In this document: positions 6,619 through 12,913 of the stretch, one piece after another
Numbering within the stretch: the stretch's first letter is position 1
Layout: each line of letters starts with the position of its first letter
Assembly: GCF_937875145.1 (NCBI RefSeq)
Contig: NZ_CALNCS010000258.1
Location: 1 to 14,828 of the forward strand
DNA: 14,828 nucleotides
Direction of reading: 5' to 3'
Source: Alkalibaculum bacchi
GTDB lineage: Bacteria > Bacillota > Clostridia > Eubacteriales > Alkalibacteraceae
The notes under the pieces: model-generated
The model's input: only the letters and a program-made list of their open reading frames with translations
Database searches by the model: none
What the model was told of the DNA's origin: nothing
Position numbers and translations under genes: made by a program

Positions 6619-7386
6619 CTACAAAGTAGCTATATGATACATGATGATTGCAGCTGCTATAGATGCATTTAAAGACTCTGCCTTACCATAAATAGGAATT
6701 TTGACATGTAAATCACATGCATCTAATACTTCCTTTGAAATTCCATTTGCTTCATTTCCAATGACTAAGGCATATTTTTTCTTTGCTTCTATATTCGTAT
6801 AGAAGTAATCTGTGTTCAATTGAGTGCCTACTATAGTATATCCTTTTTTTCGAATAGAGTCTATTTCCTGTAAAATATCTGCGTCCTTTTTTATATTGAC
6901 ATGAAATAAAGACCCCATTGTTCCACGAATGGTCTTGTCATTGTAAATATCCACACAGCCCTTGCTACAAATAATATTGTGAAACCCAGCAGCATCCCCA
7001 GTTCGAATAATGGTACCTAAATTTCCCGGGTCTTGCAAACGATCAAGAATAAGTACACTAGAATCCCTAAAGTCCATTATCTGAGGAAAGGAATTAATAG
7101 CAATGATTCCCTCTGAATGCTCCATAGAAGTAAGCTTTTCAAAGAGATGATCTTCTACCTCATATATTGGCAGGTCTTCTCTTACTAATTCACGTATATT
7201 CCTATACTTTTTTGTACTTTTAGCAGATATAAAAATCGATTTAAGTTTTTCGCCACTTTCTATTGCATCTTCGATAACTTTATAGCCTTCTAAGATATAC
7301 TCTTTTGAGCTCTCTCGGTATTTTTTCATCTTCAGCTTTTGTAGGTGTTTTATAGCTTTGTTTTCATGACTTTCTATATACTGCAT
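6619..7386 (-). CDS. ysgA: TrmH/SpoU-family rRNA 2'-O-methyltransferase (YsgA/RlmP-like)
   Basis: A 255-residue SPOUT-class methyltransferase. A small N-terminal substrate-binding domain (about 1-100; ENKAIKHLQKL, EYILEGYKVIEDAI) precedes the knotted catalytic domain. Its three motifs are present: LDRLQDPGNLGTIIRT (about 114-129; N122 and R128 are the conserved motif 1 residues), LVIGNEANGIS (207-217), and IPIYGKAESLNASIAAAI (230-247), which binds S-adenosylmethionine. Its place beside pheST matches B. subtilis ysgA, shown to be RlmP, which 2'-O-methylates a guanosine in the 23S rRNA A-loop; I infer but cannot prove the same target. Start ATG 7386 has an AAGGTGA ribosome binding site. It is 9 nt downstream of ktrA and probably the last gene of that operon; the pheST promoter begins right after its stop. 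Confidence 0.93.
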   Translation of the reverse strand: MQYIESHENKAIKHLQKLKMKKYRESSKEYILEGYKVIEDAIESGEKLKSIFISAKSTKKYRNIRELVREDLPIYEVEDHLFEKLTSMEHSEGIIAINSFPQIMDFRDSSVLILDRLQDPGNLGTIIRTGDAAGFHNIICSKGCVDIYNDKTIRGTMGSLFHVNIKKDADILQEIDSIRKKGYTIVGTQLNTDYFYTNIEAKKKYALVIGNEANGISKEVLDACDLHVKIPIYGKAESLNASIAAAIIMYHIATL

Positions 7387-7395
7387 AGAATCACC

Positions 7396-8046
7396 TTAGC
7401 TTTGCAAGGAATAGAGAGTTTTATTGTCACCTATACAAACTAAAATATCGTCTTTCCAGATTTTATCTGTTGGTTTAGGAGAGATATTTAAGTGATCTCC
7501 TCTTTTTACTGCAATGACATTAATACCGTGCTTAGCCCGCAAGTCCAACTCTGCAAGACTCTTACCTCCCCATTCTTCTAGGGCGTTAATTTCCATAACA
7601 CTATGGTTTGGGTCTAATTCAATTAAATCTAAGATATTGTTTGAGACGATATTGTGAGCAACTTTTCTTCCCATATCCCGTTCGGGTAAAAATACCTTGT
7701 GCACCCCAATTTTATAAAGGACTTTGGCTTGTTGTTCATTTAAGGCTTTGGCATAAACTTTTTTAATGCCAAGCTCTAGGGCATTTAAAGCAGCTAAAAT
7801 GCTCTTATTAACATCTGTTCCAATAGACACAATTGCAACTTCTACATTTCTTAGACCAAGTTCCTCTAAAGTATCCATATTGGTGGCATCTGCCTGAACA
7901 GCGTACGTAACTTTATCTGATATATTTCTAATGATATCTTCTCTTACATCAATAGCTATTACATCGTAGCCTAAATTGTATAGAGAAGTAGCTAAACTGT
8001 ACCCAAACCTTCCTATACCTATTACTGCAAATTGATTTTTCATCAT
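7396..8046 (-). CDS. ktrA: KtrA/TrkA-type K+ channel regulatory RCK protein
   Basis: A 216-residue cytosolic gating subunit of a Ktr potassium uptake system. The RCK_N Rossmann fold (about 4-125) has the nucleotide-binding GIGRFG loop (10-15) and the acidic residue D33 at the end of strand 2 (VIAID), as expected for ATP/ADP/NAD binding. The RCK_C domain (about 138-216) is the part that binds c-di-AMP in B. subtilis KtrA and S. aureus KtrA; that binding here is inferred. Length matches KtrA (about 220), not the double-length TrkA of proteobacteria. Two adjacent ATGs (8046 and 8043) follow AGGTG; the second has the more usual spacing. It lies 6 nt downstream of ktrB, so the two are co-transcribed and probably translationally coupled. 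Confidence 0.93.
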   Translation of the reverse strand: MMKNQFAVIGIGRFGYSLATSLYNLGYDVIAIDVREDIIRNISDKVTYAVQADATNMDTLEELGLRNVEVAIVSIGTDVNKSILAALNALELGIKKVYAKALNEQQAKVLYKIGVHKVFLPERDMGRKVAHNIVSNNILDLIELDPNHSVMEINALEEWGGKSLAELDLRAKHGINVIAVKRGDHLNISPKPTDKIWKDDILVCIGDNKTLYSLQS

Positions 8047-8052
8047 TCACAC

Positions 8053-9447
8053 CTACCCTACTAAAATATCTCCATCTGGATATCTATATTTTCCTTTGTG
8101 ACTTGACGACTGTAATTGGGCTACGGCCAAGGCAATAGTAAGCGGCCCTAATCGTCCAATAAACATAGTTAAAATAATTACCAATCTTCCTACAGTAGTT
8201 AACTCTTGCGTAATACCCATTGTCAAACCTACTGTAGCAAATCCTGACACTACTTCATAACAGATTTCTAGAAAACTTGCATCTTCTGTAAAACTTAGAA
8301 TCGCTATTGCCACGATGACAACGAAGAGTGCTATGCATACAACAGACAGGGCCCTTTTTACTACGTTGATGGGAATGGTTCTTTTAAATACTTCTGTCTC
8401 TTCTTTACCTTTTAATACAGATACTACGGTAAGTAGTATGGTAGCAAAAGTAGTGGTTTTAATACCACCACCGGTAGAACCAGGAGAAGCACCAATAAAC
8501 ATGAGTATTATAGTCAAAAATGAAGACGCTGTGGTCATAGCTCCTAGATCTAAAGAATTATAACCCGCTGTTCTAGGTGTTACGGATTGAAACCACGAGG
8601 CCAATATTTTGACATCTAATGGCAAATCTTTCATTGTTCCAGGATTATTGTATTCAAAAAGGAAAAACAAAATCATCCCCACCACAAGCAAAGCCATATT
8701 GATGATAAGTACTAATTTTGTATGGACGACTAGCTTCTTAAAACTTCGCTTTTTAAATATATCACTGGCTACAAAAAATCCCAATCCTCCTATTACGATC
8801 AGCATTCCAATTGTAATAGTTATAATATAGTTGTCTACATAACCTGTTATACTTCGGTAATTTCCAATCAAATCAAATCCAGCATTACAAAATGAGGATA
8901 TAGAATGAAACACCCCCATAATAATACCTCTACCCAAACCGTAATCTGGTGTAAACCCAATGGTAAGGAGTACTGCACCTATTAGCTCTACAGTGAAGGT
9001 ATACAGCAAGACGTACTTCGTATATTTTACAATACCCCCGAGATTATAGGCATTAAATCCCTCTTGGAGCACAAGTCGCTCTTTTAGCCCAATTCTCTTT
9101 CTTGCAATAAAAAAGGCTAAAGTCGTAAAGGTCATAAAGCCCAATCCACCGATTTGAATCAATGCGATAATAATAAATTGGCCAAATCCGGACCAATAAG
9201 TACCAGTATCCACAACGATTAACCCTGTCACACATACTGCTGAAGTAGCAGTGAAAAGTGCAGAAACAAAATCTGTCCACTCTCCTGAAGCAGAGGAGAA
9301 AGGAGTCATGAGTATAAGAGCTCCAATTAATATCATAATTGCAAACCCGACAACTAATATTTGAGTTGGATTAAACCATTTTCTGCTATGCATTTGGTAC
9401 TCTTTAAAATAATTTATAAATCTCTTTAAAAGGCTATACCTTTCCAC
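8053..9447 (-). CDS. ktrB: KtrB/TrkH-family potassium transporter, pore subunit
   Basis: A 464-residue membrane protein with four M1-P-M2 repeats. The four filter segments are AVCVTGL (about 70-76), SFCNAGF (185-191), TPRTAGY (290-296) and GFATVGL (402-408), each with the filter glycine of SKT-family K+ transporters. The flexible gating loop GASPGSTGGGIKTTTF (about 319-334) in the third repeat is also clear. It imports K+ (Na+-coupled in several KtrAB systems) and is gated by the neighbouring KtrA ring. Start choice: ATG 9462 has no ribosome binding site; GTG 9447 has GGAG 9 nt upstream and gives MERYSLLKRF, so I prefer it (five residues shorter). No convincing promoter is visible in the 75 nt upstream; expression could include readthrough from rplT. 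Confidence 0.93.
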   Translation of the reverse strand: MERYSLLKRFINYFKEYQMHSRKWFNPTQILVVGFAIMILIGALILMTPFSSASGEWTDFVSALFTATSAVCVTGLIVVDTGTYWSGFGQFIIIALIQIGGLGFMTFTTLAFFIARKRIGLKERLVLQEGFNAYNLGGIVKYTKYVLLYTFTVELIGAVLLTIGFTPDYGLGRGIIMGVFHSISSFCNAGFDLIGNYRSITGYVDNYIITITIGMLIVIGGLGFFVASDIFKKRSFKKLVVHTKLVLIINMALLVVGMILFFLFEYNNPGTMKDLPLDVKILASWFQSVTPRTAGYNSLDLGAMTTASSFLTIILMFIGASPGSTGGGIKTTTFATILLTVVSVLKGKEETEVFKRTIPINVVKRALSVVCIALFVVIVAIAILSFTEDASFLEICYEVVSGFATVGLTMGITQELTTVGRLVIILTMFIGRLGPLTIALAVAQLQSSSHKGKYRYPDGDILVG

Positions 9448-9502
9448 TTTGCACATCTCCATTAAATAATCTAAACCATGAGAACACAGCGTATTGTAAA
9501 TG

Positions 9503-9531
9503 AATTAAGACCTCAATAAGAGGTCTTAATT
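9503..9531 (-). terminator. Hairpin after rplT, possible leaky terminator
   Basis: AATTAAGACCTC and GAGGTCTTAATT form a perfect 12-bp stem with a 5-nt loop, starting 6 nt after the rplT stop. On the minus strand the following bases (CATTTACAATACG) are only moderately T-rich, so termination may be partial, allowing some readthrough into ktrB. It could also be an mRNA 3'-end stabilising hairpin. Confidence 0.6.
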
Positions 9532-9537
9532 GTTGTA

Positions 9538-9894
9538 CTATGCTAACTTACTTTTTGCAATATCAACTAATTGTTTGAATCCATCTGGATCGTTAACAGC
9601 TAATTGAGCAAGGATTTTTCTGTCAATTTGCACTTCCGCTTTTTTAAGACCATTCATAAATCTAGAGTAACTCAAATCGTGCATTCTTGTTGCTGCATTG
9701 ATTCTAGTGATCCATAAGCTTCTGTAATCTCTCTTCTTTTGTTTTCTACCTACATAAGAAGAACGAAGCGCTCTCATTACCGCTTCATTAGCTGGTCTAT
9801 ATTGTTTGCTTTTCGCACCGTAATATCCTTTTGCTAATTTTAATATTTTTTTATGTTTTTTCTTAGCATTTACTGCTTTTTTTACTCTTGCCAC
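9538..9894 (-). CDS. rplT: 50S ribosomal protein L20
   Basis: A 118-residue basic protein, the normal L20 length, with the family's N-terminal ARVKKAVNAKKKHKKILKLA helix and the globular RDYRSLWITRINAAT region. L20 binds 23S rRNA early in 50S assembly and in both E. coli and B. subtilis represses its own operon by binding the mRNA. The start is GTG at 9894-9892, preceded by AGGAGG with 8 nt spacing; no ATG is available. It is the last gene of infC-rpmI-rplT, 27 nt after rpmI. Confidence 0.98.
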   Translation of the reverse strand: MARVKKAVNAKKKHKKILKLAKGYYGAKSKQYRPANEAVMRALRSSYVGRKQKKRDYRSLWITRINAATRMHDLSYSRFMNGLKKAEVQIDRKILAQLAVNDPDGFKQLVDIAKSKLA

Positions 9895-9921
9895 TTGCTT
9901 AACCTCCTATCAGTCTTTATA

Positions 9922-10116
9922 TTAATAAGGTAATATTTTCTTTATATTTTCAGCATCTGCGCCCATTAAATAACCAGTTTGTCTTAAGTTTCTCTTTCTC
10001 TTAGCACTCTTTTTTGTTAAGATATGACTTTTGAAAGCTTTAGCTCTTTTTACTCTACCTGATTTTGTTACAGTAAATCTCTTTGCTGCTCCTCTATGAC
10101 TTTTCATTTTTGGCAT
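9922..10116 (-). CDS. rpmI: 50S ribosomal protein L35
   Basis: A 64-residue highly basic protein with the L35 signature KMKSHRGAAKRFTVTKSGRVKR at the N-terminus and KRNLRQTGYL in the middle, ending in the usual IKKILPY tail. It is a structural component of the large subunit near the base of the central protuberance. ATG at 10116 follows AAGGAGG with 7 nt spacing. It sits between infC (65 nt upstream) and rplT (27 nt downstream), the invariant bacterial arrangement. Confidence 0.98.
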   Translation of the reverse strand: MPKMKSHRGAAKRFTVTKSGRVKRAKAFKSHILTKKSAKRKRNLRQTGYLMGADAENIKKILPY

Positions 10117-10156
10117 TTTACTTCCTCCTTCGTCTACATTGCTATTATTTATATCA

Positions 10157-10172
10157 TCAAACGAAAGTTTGA
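10157..10172 (-). promoter_or_regulatory. Small stem-loop in the infC-rpmI spacer
   Basis: TCAAAC, four-base loop, GTTTGA forms a perfect 6-bp hairpin in the 65-nt gap, about 40 nt before the rpmI start. No T-run follows, so it is not a terminator. In E. coli L20 represses rpmI translation through RNA structure upstream of rpmI; whether this hairpin plays such a part is speculation. Confidence 0.3.
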
Positions 10173-10181
10173 CATTAGCAT

Positions 10182-10700
10182 TTAATTGTTTTCTTTTAAA
10201 GGCACAAGGTTGATAACCATACTTCTACCTTCTAATCTAGGTGGTTTCTCCATTTTACCAACATCAGAGACTTTTTCAGCAAACTTTAATAGCAAATCTT
10301 TTCCCACGTTTGTATAAGACATCTCTCTGCCTCTAAAGCGCACAGAAGCCTTTACTCGATCTCCATTTTCTAAGAATTTGCGACAATTTTTTGCCTTTAC
10401 ATCTAAGTCATGTTCTTGAACATTTGCAGACATTCTAATTTCTTTAATATTAATTACTTTTTGTTTCTTTTTAGCTTCTTTCTCTTTGCGGCTTTGCTCA
10501 TATCGAAACTTTCCATAATCTAATATTCTGCAAACAGGTGGTTTTGCATTAGGGGATATTTTAACTAAATCTAATTCCCTTTCATCTGCTAATCTCTGAG
10601 CTTCTCTGCCACTCATAACTCCTAGCTGATTGTCATCCTGGTCAATTACTCTTACTTCCTTATCTCTGATTTGTTCGTTGATTTGGAATTCCTTGCTAAT
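10182..10700 (-). CDS. infC: Translation initiation factor IF-3, AUU start
   Basis: A 172-residue IF-3. The N-domain begins SKEFQINEQIRDKEVRVID and contains VKISPNAKPPVCRILDYGKF (about 45-64); a lysine-rich linker (KEKEAKKKQK) leads to the C-domain (IKEIRMSANVQEHDLDVKAKN through RPRLEGR-like and MVINLVPL). IF-3 binds 30S, checks the initiation codon and blocks premature 50S joining. The start is inferred to be ATT at 10700-10698: GGAGG lies 9 nt upstream (10714-10710), and no in-frame ATG, GTG or TTG exists between that site and the conserved N-terminus. The longer frame from ATG 10757 adds 19 residues not seen in IF-3 and reads through the ribosome binding site. A rare AUU start is the basis of IF3 autoregulation in E. 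coli infC. First gene of infC-rpmI-rplT. Confidence 0.96.
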   Translation of the reverse strand: MSKEFQINEQIRDKEVRVIDQDDNQLGVMSGREAQRLADERELDLVKISPNAKPPVCRILDYGKFRYEQSRKEKEAKKKQKVINIKEIRMSANVQEHDLDVKAKNCRKFLENGDRVKASVRFRGREMSYTNVGKDLLLKFAEKVSDVGKMEKPPRLEGRSMVINLVPLKENN

Positions 10701-11026
10701 ATTAACACACCTCCATATAATTAAATGAGAAAAATCATTTCCCCAATTTATAAACAATATTTCTTTTGTTTGCTATAACGTCTTTTCTAAACAATATACT
10801 CAAGTTTCTTTTTTCCGCTTTCCACATTCAGCTTATTAAGTATCCATACCACATAAAAATAGAAACAGCATTTTAAAAAGAAAACTCTTTACAAAAGAAA
10901 AAAAGCAGATAGACAAAGTTCTACCTGCTCATAAATATACACGTTTATACATGTTCGTAATTTCACGTAATATTTACCTTTGCTCCCAAGAACCTAAGGT
11001 GAGAAGTGAACTTCTACTTTGTTTTC
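10701..11026 (-). promoter_or_regulatory. Long leader of infC-rpmI-rplT, probable L20-type attenuation region
   Basis: About 325 nt separate the predicted transcript start from the infC AUU. From 5' to 3' it holds a short hairpin AGAAG-TTCA-CTTCT (about 11016-11003), a second possible stem ACCTT/AAGGT (about 10999-10976) enclosing CTTGGGAGC, a strong terminator at 10893-10929, then about 190 nt of AT-rich sequence. B. subtilis infC-rpmI-rplT has a long leader in which L20 promotes premature termination; position and layout suggest the same here. This is inferred from synteny and structure, not from a recognised consensus. Confidence 0.6.
10893..10929 (-). terminator. Attenuator-like terminator in the infC leader
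   Basis: Minus strand: AGCAGGTAG (10929-10921), 8-nt loop, CTATCTGCT (10912-10904), with one G-U pair, then TTTTTTTCTTTT. It lies between the infC promoter and infC, so it must be passed for expression and is a candidate attenuator. Confidence 0.82.
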
Positions 11027-11032
11027 TAATAG

Positions 11033-11061
11033 AGTATATCATCTTATGTAATCATAGTCAA
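11033..11061 (-). promoter_or_regulatory. Sigma-A promoter of infC-rpmI-rplT
   Basis: TTGACT (11061-11056), a 17-nt spacer ending in TGA, and TATACT (11038-11033) on the minus strand: a near-consensus promoter with extended -10. Predicted start near 11026. The 11062-11208 stretch between it and the divergent ftsH-like gene is AT-rich; I see no convincing + strand promoter there (best weak -10 candidates are TATATT near 11165 and TACTAT near 11172). Confidence 0.88.
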
Positions 11062-11217
11062 ATATTTTTTAATAATTTGTCCATAATATTTTCGTAACAC
11101 TTTTTTAACCTAGTTTAAGTACTTGAGGAAAAACTTACTATCTTTTTATTCAATTTTGATTCATTATATTTTACTATTTGCACAAGATATTATCAAGAAA
11201 AAAGGAGAGTGAAAAAG

Positions 11218-12729
11218 ATGCTAAAGTACAAAGAGAAAATTTTGACTACAACTGCAGTAACCTTATTAGCTTTGTCACTCCTAAATATTCAAGCCTTAGG
11301 TTTACTAAACACACCATGGATTAGGCTTTCTCTATTATTTATCTTAGTTGGCAACTTAGTTTATAAGAAGAAATCAGCCTATATCCCACAATTTATAACA
11401 AACACTTCTATTAAGGAAGAGAAAAAGGATATAACAGAAAAAAGCAATATCACCTTTAACGATGTAGCAGGTCTCGATGAAATTAAAGATGAAATGAATG
11501 AGCTCTGCGATTTTTTAGTAAATCCTAATAAGTACTTGAAAATTGGAGCTAAAATCCCTAAAGGCGTTTTGTTTTACGGACCTCCGGGAACAGGGAAGAC
11601 ATTACTTGCAAAAGCTTTAGCAGGAGAGACAAAAGCCACATTCTTATACGCTAGCGGTTCTGAATTCGTGGAAAAATTTGTAGGTATTGGCGCAAGCCGA
11701 ATTCGTTCTCTATTTGAAAAAGCCAAAAAAAACGCACCTTGCATCATATTTATTGATGAATTAGATGCAATAGGGATCTCAAGAAGCGTGGATAATAATA
11801 GTGAGAGAGATCAGACCCTCAACCAACTATTAGTGGAATTAGATGGTTTTAACGAATATGATAATGTCATAGTAATTGCAGCAACAAACCGAATGGACAT
11901 CTTGGATAAAGCACTCTTAAGACCGGGCAGATTTGATCGACACGTATATGTAGGTAATCCTAGTGTAAAAGCTAGAGAAGCAATTTTGAAGGTTCACTTT
12001 AAAAACAAACCTGTAAAAAATGATGTAGACATTGCTTCTCTAGCCAAAAAAACCCATGGCATGTCTGGTGCTCATTTAGCAAATGTAATAAATGAAGCCG
12101 CCTTATTAGCTGTAAAACATAATTTAAACGAAATTGGTAATGAGGAACTTAATCAAGCTTTAATTAAAACAGTTGCTGGTATTAAAAACAAAACCACCGT
12201 ATTGACAGATAAGGAAAAGCATATTGTCGCCTTCCATGAAGGTGGTCATGCTTTAGTAGGTAGCGTGCTTAATAATGATAATATTGAAAAAATTTCTATT
12301 ATCCCTCACGGTAAAGCCTTAGGTTTTGTACTAAACACATCAAGTGAAGATAAATTTATTTTGACGAAAGAAGAGCTCAAAAACAAGATCACCATACTAC
12401 TAGCAGGAAGAGCAGCAGAAGAAATCATCTTTAAGGAAATTTCTTCGGGGGCTCAAAATGATTTGGTAAAAGCCAATGAAATTGCATCTGCTATGGTTTG
12501 TGAATACGGTATGAGCCATTACAAAAATAAAACCTTTAATAAACGAGAAGATTTTTCAAGTTCAGATATTATCAACGAAGAAATAAACACCATATTAGAT
12601 GATTGTTATAATATGGCCAATAGCGTAATTTATGAAAACATAAACAAATTGCACAAAATAGCTGAAATCTTATTAGCTAAAGAAACGATTAATGGGGATG
12701 AATTAGACACCATCTTAAAATCAGCATAA
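11218..12729 (+). CDS. Short FtsH-family AAA+ zinc metalloprotease (divergent paralogue)
   Basis: A 503-residue membrane-bound ATP-dependent protease. Two hydrophobic segments (about 8-29 and 35-49) are separated by only a few residues, so the extracytoplasmic domain of standard FtsH is missing. The AAA module follows: Walker A GPPGTGKT (121-128), pore loop FVGIGAS (154-160), Walker B IIFIDELD (176-183), second region of homology with ALLRPGRFDR and its arginines (R235, R238). The protease domain has HEGGH (340-344; standard FtsH has HEAGH) and a likely third zinc ligand D415 (GAQND). All catalytic residues are present, so it is probably active. It is shorter than the usual 600-650 residues, also after the protease core. 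Start ATG 11218 is preferred over GTG 11209, which lies 1 nt from AAAGGAG. It is inverted between thrS and infC and transcribed alone. Probably an accessory FtsH besides a main copy elsewhere. Confidence 0.93.
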   Translation: MLKYKEKILTTTAVTLLALSLLNIQALGLLNTPWIRLSLLFILVGNLVYKKKSAYIPQFITNTSIKEEKKDITEKSNITFNDVAGLDEIKDEMNELCDFLVNPNKYLKIGAKIPKGVLFYGPPGTGKTLLAKALAGETKATFLYASGSEFVEKFVGIGASRIRSLFEKAKKNAPCIIFIDELDAIGISRSVDNNSERDQTLNQLLVELDGFNEYDNVIVIAATNRMDILDKALLRPGRFDRHVYVGNPSVKAREAILKVHFKNKPVKNDVDIASLAKKTHGMSGAHLANVINEAALLAVKHNLNEIGNEELNQALIKTVAGIKNKTTVLTDKEKHIVAFHEGGHALVGSVLNNDNIEKISIIPHGKALGFVLNTSSEDKFILTKEELKNKITILLAGRAAEEIIFKEISSGAQNDLVKANEIASAMVCEYGMSHYKNKTFNKREDFSSSDIINEEINTILDDCYNMANSVIYENINKLHKIAEILLAKETINGDELDTILKSA

Positions 12730-12759
12730 AAAAAGCCCTTGTGGGCTTTTTTTATGCTG
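12722..12759 (+). terminator. Bidirectional terminator of the ftsH-like gene
   Basis: A perfect 17-bp stem (CAGCATAAAAAAAGCCC 12722-12738 with its complement 12743-12759) around a TTGT loop, with seven A and seven T on either side of the GC core. The last codons and the TAA stop (12727-12729) lie inside the stem. It also works for transcripts arriving from thrS. Confidence 0.92.
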
Positions 12760-12910
12760 TAAGTTCTACGTTGTAAGTTCTAAGTAAATACCTGGGGTAT
12801 TCCTTTGGTGCAAGAGTTCAGTAATCAATAATTTGCATCCGCCTATAGCCACTATAAGCTTAAGGTCACTAAAAGTGACCTTGTGCTTTTACATAGAACT
12901 TAGAACTTAC
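12759..12910. repeat. Intergenic inverted-repeat element between ftsH-like gene and thrS (element B)
   Basis: About 150 bp of non-coding DNA bounded by GTAAGTTCTA (12759-12768, repeated at 12773-12782) and TAGAACTTAC (12901-12910, preceded by another TAGAACT). Inside, AATACC-TGG-GGTATT (12788-12802) is a small hairpin, and GGGTATTCCTTTGGT (12795-12809) nearly matches the core word of the element at 2533-2606. A further hairpin lies at 12862-12882. This looks like a dispersed non-autonomous repeat; no ORF is present. Confidence 0.5.
12862..12882 (-). terminator. Hairpin downstream of thrS
   Basis: AAGGTCACT and AGTGACCTT form a perfect 9-bp stem with a 3-nt loop, extendable by AAGC/GCTT outside. 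It begins about 30 nt after the thrS stop. On the minus strand no T-run follows (AAGCTTATAG), so termination here would be poor; the bidirectional terminator at 12722-12759 is the more likely end of the thrS transcript. Confidence 0.4.
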
Positions 12911-12913
12911 CAC

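Noticed and set aside
10701..10757. N-terminal extension of infC from an upstream ATG
   Set aside because: It reads through the GGAGG ribosome binding site and adds residues absent from IF-3 proteins; the AUU start explains the data better.
12759..12910. CRISPR array, because of repeated GTAAGTTCTA words
   Set aside because: Only two or three short words, with no regular repeat-spacer pattern and in inverted orientation.
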